A stretch of DNA of 64,000 nt from Zoroaster sp. YZ-2022 (GCA_029582265.1 CM055819.1:11085087-11149086), one strand, 5' to 3'; counted from the first letter of the stretch, positions 10,506 to 22,396 are shown. Notes: generated by a model not told the origin, from the sequence alone. Numbers and translations are program-made.

Positions 10506-11711
10506 AATCTTAGGACAACAGAGTTGTGAGCTGGGGCTATCCAGGGTAAAGCAAAAGTAACATTTGTGCAATTATTATCGTGTTTGCCGCGGCCTCTCAA
10601 AATGTCAGAATGCAGCAGGTCGGTTGAATATTTATCTTGATTCACAAACAGTAAACATACTCGTCAAATAATGTTTGTCATTGTTACCAGAAGTCTTTTA
10701 CATACATTTAGGTAAAAGACTTCTGTTATTACTGATACTGTACCTGCTCTGTCAGGGAGAATAATTGCATGAGATATCTGTCTATATCTTCCCAACACAT
10801 TATTTCGTTAAATATATATTTATTATAAATCTTAGGACAATAGAGTTGCGAGTAGGGGCCATCCAAGGCAAAAGTTATAAAAAATTTCATCAAAAAGATG
10901 TGCCGCCTGTCGTCATTGACAACAGATCAGTTAGAAAATGAACACTAAAAATATTGAGCTATAAAGTTGTCAGGTGATCGCACATTCAGTTTTCGAATGT
11001 TGTATTTTCCCAAAACACTGAGTACCGGTACTGTAGGCAATATAATGCTGAACCAGGATACTGGCTATACAGAATTCCATTGAGTTTATACACAATGAAA
11101 ATGGTTTCTTTTATCAGCATTCATTCGAAAGATAAAATATAAACATAGAAGGTAAAACTTAAAAAGACAGTTACTAAAGGCGTTACTTACTGTTTGATAA
11201 CAGAGTTAAAATGAGTAACTGGTAATTGGGATTCGTAATTTTAAGTCAAAACGGCGAGTCATTGACATTCCAAGGATGAGTCGAGTCGAATCACAACGTT
11301 TGCTCAAGTCGAGTCGATTCAGGTCACTTATCATGATCGAGTCAAGTCGAATCATCACTGAATTCCGAAGTTGTTAAATAATTTAACAGACACAATCGTT
11401 GTGTGTGTTTTTTTTGTTTTTTTTGTAGCTCTATGCAAACAAGCATGATAGTAAATTTGCATTGTTGGGTTAGTATTTGAAAGAGAACAAAAACCACTTC
11501 CATTATTGTGCTTCTTTATTTTGTTGTCTAAATTCACATTTGAAATTTGCGTACTTAGAACCTCTTTTAACCCTCCTAGAAGTGTGTGGCTACGTATCTA
11601 CGTTTGAAAACAATTGTCCTCCCATGACTTTGTATACTATCGCCCCCTCTACGTGTTCCTGTAGTAGTTTGGCGATTTGGTTCTTTTTTCGCGATGTACG
11701 ACAAAATATCG
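10506..11711 (+). repeat. 1.1-kb duplicated block, copy 1
   Basis: From about 10549 this block aligns collinearly with 14466-15582; the first 320 bp are nearly identical and the rest more diverged. It contains a perfect 14-bp hairpin (CAGAAGTCTTTTAC, 10688-10725), a GAGTCGAGTC-rich stretch at about 11276-11350 and one 55-bp unit GTCCTCCCATGACTTTGTAT... at about 11615. The phrase ATCTTAGGACAA occurs at 10506 and again at 10831, so part is internally repeated. No ORF recognised. Confidence 0.7.
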
Positions 11712-11724
11712 CTAAGCCTGTGCC

Positions 11725-11748
11725 GGGTATCCGGGTACCCGGATACCC
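11725..11748. repeat. 24-bp perfect palindrome
   Basis: GGGTATCCGG followed by GTAC and CCGGATACCC: a perfect palindrome of 24 bases in otherwise ordinary sequence. Function unknown. Confidence 0.85.
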
Positions 11749-12331
11749 GTCTGAAACTATCATTTATACCCGGTTCCATTTTCCGTTCCAATGACCTGTA
11801 AACGACTTCTTAAAATTCCGACTGAACATTTAAGCCACAGAAATCTAATTCTCCGATTTTTTGTTTGTTAACAAAATGTGTGTGGGGATATGGGGATGCT
11901 ACTAGCCCAAATATGGACTCCGTCTCTATAGGCCTACACTGAAACGGAGTCCAATCAGCCAGCAGGGCAGTCGCCGCATAGAAAACTTCTTTTTGTGACA
12001 TTGTTTAAATCTTACCTGTGTGGGGAGGCTGAAACTCGCTACTAAACTTCCATAAAAACTATACTGACAGGCGCTAATGTTTGAATATAGAGACGGGAAA
12101 TTATGACAGTCCACATTTATTATTGATCAAATAAAACAAGAGAAACATGTGTTCGTATTGGTTATTTTATATTCGGGGTATTTATGTGTTTTTACAAAAT
12201 TGTTAAGAAATAACCGATAAAGGACCTCGCCTGTTACCAGTCCGATTCTATGGACGCTAGACTATTGAATTATTCATAAACCTCCAGGAATATTTACGAG
12301 GCGCAATGTCCTAATGATCAGAACATCAGAT
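11749..12331. other. Unannotated
   Basis: No gene recognised. Minus-strand ORFs at 11810-12114 lack family features. Confidence 0.4.
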
Positions 12332-12592
12332 CAACGGGGCATGGAATCGGTTAGTCTGAATAACTATTCCATTCACAGTCTCAAATTTTCAGAATAATGT
12401 TTTCAGAATAATTGTCTCTTTGAAAATTACGTCATTATTCTAAAAATAAGGGAAGAGGCATTCGGAATAGGAATCGGTGTCATAGTTTAAGATAAACACA
12501 GTGACTGGCTTATTTAGCAGCAACGCTGATATGACCTTATCGTGTATGGTATCTTTTCAGTCACTCAGTTAATCTAAAACTATGCCCTGTTG
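12332..12592 (-). mobile_element. MITE copy (family of 42.22 kb)
   Basis: Ends CAACGGGGCATGGAATCGG (12332-12350) and TATGCCCTGTTG (12581-12592) are inverted. The part from about 12471 to the end matches the reverse complement of 42221-42380, including GACCTTATC and TTTTCAGTCAC. About 100 extra bases with repeated TTTTCAGAATAA separate the left end from the homologous core. Confidence 0.6.
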
Positions 12593-13019
12593 ACCGTGAC
12601 GATATTGTTAAATGAATCAGCGTAAGCAAAATGTTGGGCTCATCTATATTTAAATATGTGATATCATAACAAATTATTTATCAAATTCATTGTACAATAC
12701 ATTTCTCTACCAAATATGTATAGAAATATATAAAGAAAACAAAATAAGACCACAGAACAGACTGGTAAAGACGCCTCGTGACTTCACCACTCGCGTGTGT
12801 GCCTGGTCTTTTGACTAAAATATTACGGATCAGACTGATGAGAATATATATATATATATTAAATTAAGATTCTTGTTGATTTAGCGCTTGTTGCTATAGT
12901 CGAGGCTCCCTGATCGTCCTTTGCTTTTCCAACCATCTGATTATTGATCAGTAACAGAAAGGAACAGCTCAGTCTTTTCATACTTGTAAATTGACCGTGA
13001 ACAAGGCAGGCAGATTGAT
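12593..13019. other. Unannotated
   Basis: AT-rich, with a short (TA)n run near 12847. No gene. Confidence 0.4.
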
Positions 13020-13250
13020 GAAAACATTTCTCTTTATGAAAACAAATATGAGATGTGCAATTTTTAAATAAAAAATTAGTTAATTGCAGACAACTACTCC
13101 CTTAAACAAGTACTCCCTAACTGGCTGATCTAGGTGATGGCCCAACAGCCACCCCCCCCCCCCCCCTCTTAAAGTAAAGAGACAATGGAAAAAATGTGCC
13201 CATATGGGGACAGGGATGTTCATTGCAAAATATTTGAACATTTGCACTAT
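13020..13250 (+). repeat. Dispersed repeat copy (pair with 2.85 kb)
   Basis: Same orientation as 2848-3095. A C14-C17 homopolymer run at about 13151 interrupts it, and the C/G run makes the chance minus-strand ORFs there unreliable. Confidence 0.6.
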
Positions 13251-14465
13251 ACAAAAAGAAACAAACAAACTGGCCCATGAGGTGTTTAATAAGAGCATTT
13301 AAGTCATTTGAGGTGCTTAATAATTGGCATGTGACCGACAATTATTTGTGATGTTGGACACCACAATTTTGTCCCGAAATGACTGATATATCTCAAATTA
13401 TCAGATGTTATGTTTTCTTGTCATAGACCAGTGTACATTTTGAGCCCGGAGCAGTTTGACCTTTGGGGCTCTTTTATAAACATGTAATGTCATTGGTCAC
13501 ATCGCCTAAACAGTGCTATAGTTCAGTGTATGATGCAGGGTCTTTGTAGGGTCGGTGTAGGGTCGGTATAGGGTCGGTATAGGGTCAGTGTATAGGGCAG
13601 GAAATCCAAAGCACATGATTGAATACCCCTATACCCGAGAGAGTACTTTCATGGGGTGATACACTTTGGGGTTATTTTCATGTTTCTTTTATGCATTTTT
13701 TGGTTACCTTATGATTTTTACATATGAAAATTCCATTTATATTGTTTTGGTTTTTATTTTAATCTTTTGACCGTTTTTTTTCTTCATAAATTAGCCCCCT
13801 ATTAAAAGGATTCCATTCATAAACATTGTTATTCGTTGACTCCACAAGAAACATTAACATTAGTAAGACTCAATTATCATCTTTCTACAAGTATCACGAT
13901 TTCTACACTGTCAAAATGGTGTTTCGAATTCAAAACCATTTCTAAACACATGGCTTATACTCACTTATTTCACATAAAACATGTTTAGATTGTTTTTTTT
14001 TGTGGTGTGTGTTTGAATGCTAAATACCATTTGAACAGGTGTCAAAAAGACATGTACAGGGGTTCGCCGTTTATCATTTGAACGCATTCCTAAACGCGTT
14101 TAATGTAAACGGTTTTGCATGTGTTTAAATTCATCTTGTTCTTCTTTGCGCCTTTTGAGGCAGTGTTTGTGGCAGTTTGTGCCGTTCCCCACCCTCTAGC
14201 CTCTTGGATCCGCCCCTGTAATCCCTCCCTATTGTGATACGTCGTATTCGTACGACAATGCTTTGGTTTGATCATCGCAAATTCCTTGTAAACATTTTGA
14301 TGGTTCTAATATGATTTTATGTTAAACGTTTGGAATACAAAATAATGGTAACATTATATACACATGTACATGTAGGCTACATGAACATTTTCTGACAAAA
14401 TATAAGGCCATTTTAAACACTTCAAAGGATAAACAAAACTGATATTCTAAACAAAAGAGGAAAAG
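13251..14465. other. Unannotated, short G-rich tandem repeat
   Basis: At 13537-13594 an 11-bp unit AGGGTCGGTAT is repeated about five times with changes. A GGGGCGGATCC repeat word (minus strand) lies near 14205. No gene. Confidence 0.5.
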
Positions 14466-15582
14466 TAAGTAACATTTGTACAATTATTATCGTGTTTGCC
14501 GCGGCCTCTCAAAATGTCAGAATGCAGCAGGTCGGTTGAATATTTATCTTGATTCACAAACAGTAAACATACTCGTCAAATAATGTTTGTCATTGTTACC
14601 AGAAGTCTTTTACATACATTTAGGTAAAAGACTTCTGTTATTACTGATACTGTACCTGCTCTGTCAGGGAGAATAATTGCATGAGATATCTGTCTATATC
14701 TTCCCAACACATTATTTCGTTAAATATATATTTATTATAAATCTTAGGACAATAGAGTTGCGAGTAGGGGCCATCCAAGGCAAAAGTTATAAAAACTGTC
14801 ATCATAAAGATGTGCCGTCTTTCGTCATTGACAATAGATCAGTTAGAAAATGAAAACTAAAAATATTGACTGTATAAAGTAGTCAGGTGATCGTAGATTC
14901 GATTCTCACACGCAGTATTTTCCCAGGAAAGCACTGCAGGCAGCGCTGAAACAGGAGCACAGTTAAAACGAGTAAATGGTCATTGGAGTTTGTGTTTTTA
15001 AGTCAAAATGGCGAGTCATTGACATTCCAAGGTCGAGTCGAGTCGAGTCACAACGTTTGCTCAAGTCGAGTCAATTCAGGTAACGAGTCAAGTCGAATCA
15101 TCACTAAATTATGAGGTTGTTAAATAATTTAACAGACACAATCGTTGTGTGTGTGTGTGTGTGTTTTTTTTTGTAGCTCTATGCAAACAAGCATGATAGT
15201 AAATTTGCATTGTTGGGTTAGTATTTGTGCTTCTTTATTTTGTTGTCTAAATTCACATTTGAAATTTGCGTACTTCTAGAACCTCTTTTAACTCTCCTAG
15301 AAGGGTGTGGCTACGTATCTACGTTTGAAAACTGTTCTTTGTGAGCGCGTCTTAAAAAATTGCTGTCCAAAACAATTGTCCTCCCATGACTTTGTATACT
15401 ATCGCCCCTCTACGTGTTCCTGTAATAGTTTGTCCTCCCATGACTTTGTATACTATCGCCCCCTCTATGTGTTCCTGTAATAGTTTGTCCTCCCATGACT
15501 TTGTATACTATCACTCCCTCTACGTGTTCCTGTAGTAGTTTCCCGATTTTGATCTTCTATGGCGATTTACGACAAAATAAGC
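14466..15582 (+). repeat. 1.1-kb duplicated block, copy 2
   Basis: Second copy of the block at about 10549-11711, about 3.9 kb downstream in the same orientation. It retains the 14-bp hairpin (14600-14637) and the GAGTC stretch, has a longer (GT)n run near 15145, and carries three instead of one of the 55-bp units. Confidence 0.75.
15378..15541 (+). repeat. Three tandem 55-bp units
   Basis: Units beginning GTCCTCCCATGACTTTGTAT start at 15378, 15432 and 15487. The orthologous place in copy 1 has a single unit, so this is a local expansion after duplication. Confidence 0.9.
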
Positions 15583-16062
15583 GGTAATGACACGGTATAG
15601 GCAGTGGATACGTAGCTGCGAACACCAACAAAACCATTTGTTGACACATTGTGGAAGTTGAAAGTTGTGATTTTGTTTTGATGGGACTGCATTGGGTGTA
15701 TGATAGAAGATAGTCATATTGTGTTTTTTTTACTCCAGTGTATACTCCTGTTATTGTATTATTAAACAACAGTTGTAACTGAAATGATTTGTAAACTGGA
15801 AAATTGATGAACTTGTAATTTTGTTATTTCAAAATTTTTGTAAATGAAATAATTTTAAAAAAACAAGCCTCAATTAAGCTTGGACGCGGTCTAAACAAAT
15901 ATATAAGACAAGTACAACAAAATAAAAGCAATTTTAGAGCATCGTTAACATTATTTGTACTAATTGAACGTAGCTACGTAGCCATACCTATTTCAATACA
16001 GTAACGTGCCTCCATCCTAGGAAAGTTAAACATGACAGATATATTTAAAAGCTTCAACTCAC
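15583..16062. other. Unannotated, presumed intron side
   Basis: No exon recognised. It lies 3' (minus strand) of the putative exon at 16063-16129. Confidence 0.4.
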
Positions 16063-16129
16063 CAATCAGCATGACATAAGCAAGAATCAGGAGAGGCAAC
16101 ACAACGATGATATCGTGAAGGGTGACCAT
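16063..16129 (-). CDS. Putative signal-peptide first exon
   Basis: A minus-strand ATG at 16129-16127 in good context (GTC before, G after) opens MVTLHDIIVVLPLLILAYVM, a short N-terminus followed by a strongly hydrophobic helix. It meets the consensus donor GTGAGT at 16062-16057 after 22 codons plus one base. The form (signal peptide or signal anchor ended by a phase-1 intron) is typical of secreted animal proteins. The frame remains open upstream to 16228, so the start could be earlier. No downstream exon is identified, and the product is unknown. Confidence 0.4.
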
Positions 16130-17365
16130 GACAGCCGATGTCTCCAAGCCCCCCTCAAATGAAAGCAACCTTTCTCCTCTTGTACACAAATTATCAACTG
16201 AAAGGTGCAACACTAGATTCTCTACCAACTTCTGAGTCCAACGATGTCATATCATATCGTCCACCACGAAGGAGTTTACAGTATCGTCATTGTGACGTCG
16301 CTATGATGTCGAGGAGTGGGAGGGGAGGAGTTAATTTAATGCAGAGTGTTTTGTCGAAGATAATATTATATGAAATGCAATATTAGCTATATAGTGCATG
16401 TATTAGCCAATGTATGAACTTCTTTCTCAATATCTGAAAGACAGCCTATTACCAAAATACATATAAATCAATAATACATCAACTCACCATCCCTTGGCGA
16501 CCGCATCTGCGATTAAAATTTCGGATTATATTTATTATTTATATTGTCTGTTGCAATTTATATAGATTGATCATTTCATCCAAGAATACATCGCCTAGAA
16601 ATAAAAATTGGAGAATTCAACTTCATTTTTCTCAATAATATCACCCTATTCCATTTTAAAGAAAATCTTAAAATCTTAAAATCTAAATCTAAAGACTACT
16701 TTCATTATTTTTTCAAGAACTGCATTGAATGTATAATTTCAAGATTAACAATTATTGGCCTGTTTGAAAAAAGGTTTCTTAGTTGCCTCATTTGCAATGT
16801 TTAAACCGAAATTGTTAGAATTACGAATTCAAATTAAACTATAATCTCTTTAAAATAAATTACATTAAATCAGGAATGTTTTTCAAGATCCGTGATCAAG
16901 TCAACTTGAAACATGACAAGCAAATACCTATAGCCCTATGCAATGCCCATAATACTCATCTGTTGGGGAATCTTTGTTAAAATATTTTTACTTCCTTTCA
17001 CTTTTCAAAATGTGGGTGAATGTGGCAAACCTTTATGCTAATTTCAAATGTGGCAAATCTTTATGCTAATTTCAAATGTGCATATTCATGAGCATACCTC
17101 AACCTGTGATATAATGACATGCTGCAACATCATGGTTGGTTTGTGCCGCATTAAATGATAATGGATATTAATTGGATAGTTGTGTCTATTACTATGTAAC
17201 TATTATGATGGACCATAGAACTGTGGACAAAAGCTCCCGAGTGTGACGAATCCTTTCTTATTACGCAATAAAGTGATTTATAACCTAAGTTCCAAGAAAG
17301 ATGATAGATGGTAAAAGTGTCGTTACAACGGTTTACACTGCTTTATTTGGATAGCGGACAGCACC
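16130..17365. other. Unannotated
   Basis: No gene. At about 17022-17075 a 28-bp unit (ATGTGGCAAA...TTTATGCTAATTTCAA) is present twice, each with an octamer-like ATGCTAAT. Confidence 0.4.
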
Positions 17366-17558
17366 CGGGGCCAATTTCATAGAGCTGCACATTTGCTGAG
17401 CACAGAGAAATTGTGCTTAGCATAATAGGTTACTCGCCAAATTGCCAAGTAATGTATATTGCTTCTGGCAGGTTCTCAGCTAAATTTTGATAAATTTGCT
17501 TGGCAGATAAATTTGCTAGTCAATATTTTCTACTAAGCAGCTTGATCAAACTGGGCCC
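17366..17558. mobile_element. Short TIR element (GGGGCCAATTTCAT type)
   Basis: About 190 bp with inverted ends: left GGGGCCAATTTCATAGAGCT, right reverse complement GGGCCCAGTTTGATCAAGCT. The interior repeats TGCTTAGCA/TTGCT words. I associate this kind of short element with marine deuterostome genomes, from memory of similar sequences. Confidence 0.55.
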
Positions 17559-18339
17559 TGTTTGTAAGTATCGAAACACGGGAACTATTGACTTAATTAT
17601 TAGTCAGGACCATTCGTCTAAAGGACCTTGTTGCATTTGCCCGTTTTGCAGCTCACAGGTTAACTACATCGTCAGAGCGACCTCGCGCGGCAGAAAGTAT
17701 CCATTCGAATTCGTGACGTTCGTTTTCATTTAGATAAGCTTCCTTATGTAAGCTTAATTTACGCACTTGTAAGACTATGAATTTGACAATTATTTTATGA
17801 AATTATTCATTCTAATTTTGTTTTCTTTCTTTAATGAAACTAACGATTTTTCGATTTAAGCCAAAATTGCCAGACAGTACAGGTAAATAGCCATAAAAAC
17901 ATAATAGAAACAGTTAAGATATGAGCCGCATCGGAACACAACATCTGTATTTGATGCCAAGGAGACTCACAATCGATAAATTAAAGAGGGATTCTAACCG
18001 AATATAATAATTGAACTATCCCCATGAGAGAGGTTATGTCATACGGGAATTAAAGTATATTGGTATTGAAAGGGTGACTTTCAGGGGTGACATCAGAAAG
18101 GTCATTTTTCAAGGTGAGAGAATTTGTTATTACCTCAGTGGACTTCGGGTTTTTCTGAAATCGAGACAAAAGAGGTTCACAGAATGTTTTACAATATTTT
18201 ATCATGAGTTTAATGAAACGTTTGTTGTTTAAATAGTTTTTAGGTTACGGTTACTGACAATACCGTACATTTAGAAACGATTTTTGCTCTCGGCTTATGC
18301 CTGAAGTGAATTGTTTTTAAGGACCCCATGCATATACTA
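17559..18339. other. Unannotated, one arm of an inverted pair
   Basis: No gene. 18078-18142 (GGGTGACATCAGAAAGG...AAGGTGAGAGAATTTGTTA) is inverted at about 19402-19470, symmetrically placed about 200 bp outside each end of the Tc1-type element. Confidence 0.5.
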
Positions 18340-19204
18340 AACCCCTCAAAAAAAGTTCTGCAATTCACGTTTGAGGGATGATATCTTTCTTGTTACTGAT
18401 GTATGAAAAAAGAAACTGGTGTCATTGAAAAGCTTGATTATTCCTCTTTACAATGATGTGCCATCTGCCGTAATTATGTAATCATGGAATGTGCAGTACT
18501 CCTGAATATAGGGCAAAGTCTGAAGTGAAATGTTGCAAAAAGCATTGTTTTCAACACCGAAGTCTCCATTTCTTGTGAAGATGCAATGTGTTTTGAATAG
18601 TGCCCAGATGACAGTGCATGTCTTGCATGAATGTCAATGGTGCCTTCAATAATGTTTGTGTGAGGTAGAGCTGCAGTTTACTGAGTGGTCGTTTGTAAGA
18701 TGTTTAAAGATGCCACGCTTATCGAATCTCCTAAATGCCCAAGCAATTGGACAACTCCGGCTGATCCTTGTTGAAGAGTGGAACGCCATCCCACAGCTTC
18801 GTGTTACGAGGCTGGTGAACAGCATGAGGAGGAGGTGTCAGGCCGTGGTTGCTGTGTTCGGGTCATCTACCCGCTACTGACTACTGACATGTAACCATTT
18901 CTCAATAAAAGAAGGAGAGGAGAGAGTGAGAGAATAAAAATTGTCTGTGTCATCATTGTTTTGTCATTAAAGTTTGGATGAATTAACTATTGAAAACAAC
19001 GAATTTTGCAACATTTCATTTTTGAACTTGCTGCATATTCAGAAGGACTGCGCATTCCATGATTGCATAAGCATCACAAATGACACATCATTGTAAAGAG
19101 GAATAATCAAGCTTTTCAATGACACCAGTTTCTTTTTTCATACATCAGTAACAAGAAAGATATCATCCCTCAAACTTGAATTGCAGAACTTTTTTTGAGG
19201 GGTT
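18340..19204 (+). mobile_element. Internally deleted Tc1/mariner element
   Basis: 865 bp, flanked by TA (18338-18339, 19205-19206). Inverted repeats of about 200 bp start AACCCCTCAAAAAAAGTTCT and are almost identical over the first 130 bp. The centre keeps the 3' end of a Tc1-type transposase gene. Long TIRs with a residual transposase C-terminus indicate a non-autonomous deletion derivative. Confidence 0.88.
18700..18880 (+). pseudogene. Tc1-type transposase C-terminal fragment
   Basis: The frame reads LVEEWNAIPQLRVTRLVNSM then RRRCQAVVAVFGSSTRY and a stop. This is the end of a Tc1-like DDE transposase, where W-(N/D)-x-(I/L)-P-Q followed by L-x-x-SM-x-RRC-x-AV is characteristic. The catalytic DDE region is absent. 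AATAAA follows at about 18903. Confidence 0.8.
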
Positions 19205-20805
19205 TATATCATGAGGTACCAGTAAATGAAATCTGTAAATTTAGATAACAAAGGTGTTACATATAAAACACGTATTTTCAGTGAACGTATGAAAGTATGT
19301 TTGTCAATTGTCGTTGTGGCAATTTTTCTTCCATTTTTTGGGTAATGTCAGTCGGCAAATTGGCTTCAACACTCCCCAAAGAAAACGCCTTCGCCACGCC
19401 CCTGTCATAACAAATTCTCTCACCTTGAAAATAATATGGCCTTTCTGATGTCACCCTTGAAAGTCCTTCAGTGGACAACATCAACTCAGTATTGGCCAAA
19501 ACTTGTGTAAATAACACTAATAATATCTAGGCTGATGTACTTGAAATCGTAAAAGAGAAAAAATAGGTCGGGAAAAAAAGACTTTACAAAATATGTTACC
19601 TTGGGTTGAGAAAATATAACTTATGTAGTTTAATTCCTTATGACACAACCTCTAAGAATGGGGGAAGCAAATGTTACTAGGGGACATAAAACAGTCATCG
19701 GATGCTGTATTGAAATTGTAACGAAAAGGGGGAAAGATGTGGACATTCAATGAGCTGACGGACAGACCGAGTACCTCACTTTCTTCAGAGTACTGCATTC
19801 TATCATCACTTGTCGTATTCAATCGGTAACAATTATTCATTCTTTCGGTCATTATATTAAATCACACCATTTTACGCTTTTATAATTGTATTCGTTGCAT
19901 GAAATTTATTCATACTAATTTTCTGAGTAAGTGACTTTAGTAAGTGCTCTAGATGCGTAGACTATGTTGCTTTGCTATTTTAGGCCAAAAATGTCTCTGG
20001 TTTCTGGTCATAGGTCATCTTCAAATCGGTACGGTGACGCGCTTTTTTTCTTTTTTGGTAATCTTTTTTCCCAACCAGTGACATACGTGGTACATGTCTA
20101 CGCGGTTATTGGAACCAGACCAAATTCCCCATACACAAAGTATGTTGACTAAGAGCGGCCTCACAAAATCGGGTAAAGGTTCATACCCCTATGTGAAAAA
20201 AGTCGTTTAAAACGCAGCACGGTAGGATTCCAATTGATCCAACAATTTTGGCTGTAATTGGATACCCCGTACCGTTTCATAGCCAAATAAATAAATAAAT
20301 AAGTAAAAATGCCGACGCACGCGGAGATGAGAAACCAGAGACTTTTGTTATTTTATTTTGGCCTTAGCTTTAATTTCCCAAAATTGTATAATTGCTGCTA
20401 TTTTACACTTAAGAAATGGAAAATAAATACTTACAAATCGCACATTTCACGAAATAATCGTGAGAAGCATGGTTTTACAGTATGTCCATAAATAAATTGA
20501 TGATAGATCCCAAAAAGTGGCTGGACGGCAACTTTTTGTAAATTCGACATTTCCTTTTTCTCTAAGATGAGAAAACTTCAGACGGAATAATTTCTCAGGA
20601 TGATTTCAACTCGTACCAACTTTACACCAAGTACAGTCTTAGATAATACTTCGTTCATTTTATAATCTGGTTATGACTAAAGTTGTACCTAAAGCCCAAC
20701 TTCTGACAATTATTTCATAAAATAGCTCATTTCAATTTGCTTTTCATTCTAATAAGATCATATTAAAACAAAAATACCGGTAAAATAACCAAACAATATA
20801 ATTGT
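19205..20805. other. Unannotated
   Basis: No gene recognised. It contains the second arm of the inverted pair (19402-19470). 20463-20560 is a diverged relative of the MITE interior at 8.8 kb. 20712-20790 resembles 17790-17910. Confidence 0.4.
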
Positions 20806-21209
20806 AACCGCTCAAGATGCAAAACCTGTTTGTATCTCAAACCTGCTCAGAAGGTGAAAAGCCACAGTACTGGTCTCACCTACACAATCAGAACTAAATC
20901 CCAGTGTGACACACCCAATGTTATATATGTAATCTCATGTAAAAGATGTGGTATACAATATATAGGGGAGACAAAGACCAAATTGTGTCTCCGCTTTGCC
21001 AACCATGTTTCCTCTGTGAAAACTAAAAAACCTACCCTGTGGCAATTCATTTTAACAACACTAATCATAGCATTAATGATGTTGAACTCATTGTAATTGA
21101 AGCCTGCACTAGCAATGATACACATCGCAAACTTAGGGAGTCACACTGGATACATCAACTTAAAACACTTCACCCATATGGCCTCAACATCAACACAGGT
21201 ATCAAATAA
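20806..21209 (+). pseudogene. GIY-YIG endonuclease C-terminus, Penelope-like
   Basis: The open frame contains RCKTC, then CDTPNVIYVISCKRCGIQYI and GETKTKLCLRF, the GIY-YIG endonuclease core as found in Penelope-like elements. At about 21040 the frame must shift by one base to continue as PVAIHFNN...IEACTSN...HPYGLNI and stop at 21207-21209. That end is typical: a His/Asn-rich segment and a final HPxGLN motif. One frameshift and the missing RT make it non-functional. The endonuclease nicks target DNA for reverse-transcription priming in intact elements. Confidence 0.82.
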
Positions 21210-21269
21210 CCCAGCTACATTTACCTATATCATTACTATTCACCTATATCACTGTTGGATTTTATCAAC

Positions 21270-21800
21270 TGTTCTTTTTTCAGGTATTTATTTTAACCTG
21301 TTCTATGTTCACCTGTGCTCTTTTCAGGTGTTCTCTTTTCAGGTATTTACTTTAACCTGTGCTCCTTTCAGGTATTTGTTTTAACCTGTGCTCTTTTCAG
21401 GTATTTGCTTTAACCTGTGCTCCTTTCAGGTATTTGTTTTAACCTGTGCCCTTTTCAGGTATTTGTTTTAACCTGTGCTCTTTTCAGGTATTTTCCTTAA
21501 TTAACATATGCTCTTTTCAGGTATTTACTTTAACCTGTTATCTTTTCAGGTATTTACTTTAACCTGTTCTCTTTTCAGGTATTTGTTTTAACCTGTGCCC
21601 TTTTCAGGTATTTGTTTTAACCTGTGCTCTTTTCAGGTATTTGTTCTAACCTGCTCTTTTTTCAGGAATTTGCTTTAACCTGTCCTATTTCCAGGTATTT
21701 GTTTTAACCTGTTCTTTTTCAGGTTTTTGTCCTAACCTGTTCTATTCTCAAGTATTTGCTTAAACCTATCCTTTTTTCAGGTATTTACTTTAACCTGCCC
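21270..21800 (+). repeat. 29-bp tandem array with splice-site-like units
   Basis: About 17-18 degenerate copies of TTTTAACCTGTGCTCTTTTC followed by AGGTATTTG. Every unit has a pyrimidine tract plus CAG|GTA, resembling both an acceptor and a donor. It sits in the 3' untranslated part of Penelope-like element 1. Confidence 0.85.
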
Positions 21801-22176
21801 TTTATTTACACCCACACACCAACTCCTCAATTTGTATGGTGTAAACCCCCCCCCCCCCCATTTTTGTTGTTGTTGTATCCCTTTGTGTATTATCTTATCT
21901 TTACCCTTTACTACAAGCTGCTACCTCTACCTATTGTGTGGCTCAGTAATCCCTCCTTTAACCTAGCTTTTTTCAAAAGCTGCCGCATCTACCTATTGTG
22001 TGGCTCTATAATCTCTCCTTTGTTCACTTCTGATACTCCTATTGGCTTTTCTAGACTGATGCTTATCTTTAATTGGCTACTATTTTCCCGCCTTTTTGGA
22101 TCCCGCCCCATGATCCTTTGCTTTTCCTTTTCACTATAAATGGATATGTATTTTTGTTTGTACCTTGTCAAAGCCT

Positions 22177-22203
22177 CTGATGAAGGTCCGGTTTGGATCG
22201 AAA
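22177..22203 (+). ncRNA. Hammerhead ribozyme core, PLE 1
   Basis: CTGATGA (22177-22183), a stem II with GGTCC/GGATC pairing (one G-U), then GAAA (22200-22203): the conserved hammerhead core in order. Stems I and III are not proven by eye. Hammerhead motifs are known in Penelope-like elements. Confidence 0.55.
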
Positions 22204-22219
22204 GCTAAGGCCACCCTCC

Positions 22220-22345
<126 letters not shown>

Positions 22346-22396
22346 AATGTGAATAGTAAAGGTGAAACAGTGCTCACCGGATAGTTATACCCGAGC

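Larger units (their letters stand above)
20806..22210 (+). mobile_element. 5'-truncated Penelope-like element 1
   Basis: It starts inside the 3' part of the ORF (RSRCKTC zinc-like motif plus GIY-YIG domain) and continues through a 29-bp tandem array. It ends with a hammerhead-type core (22177-22203) next to a (TA)n tract. Penelope-like elements encode RT plus GIY-YIG endonuclease and carry hammerhead ribozymes in their terminal repeats, so gene, motif order and orientation agree. The RT part is absent. Confidence 0.75.

Noticed and set aside
13080..13341. Glycine-rich minus-strand ORFs
   Set aside because: Created by a C-homopolymer in a dispersed repeat.
13537..13594. Interstitial telomere repeat
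   Set aside because: An 11-bp AGGGTCGGTAT unit, not TTAGGG, with only five copies.
21270..21800. CRISPR-like 29-bp repeats
   Set aside because: A plain tandem array without spacers, in the 3' region of a Penelope-like element.
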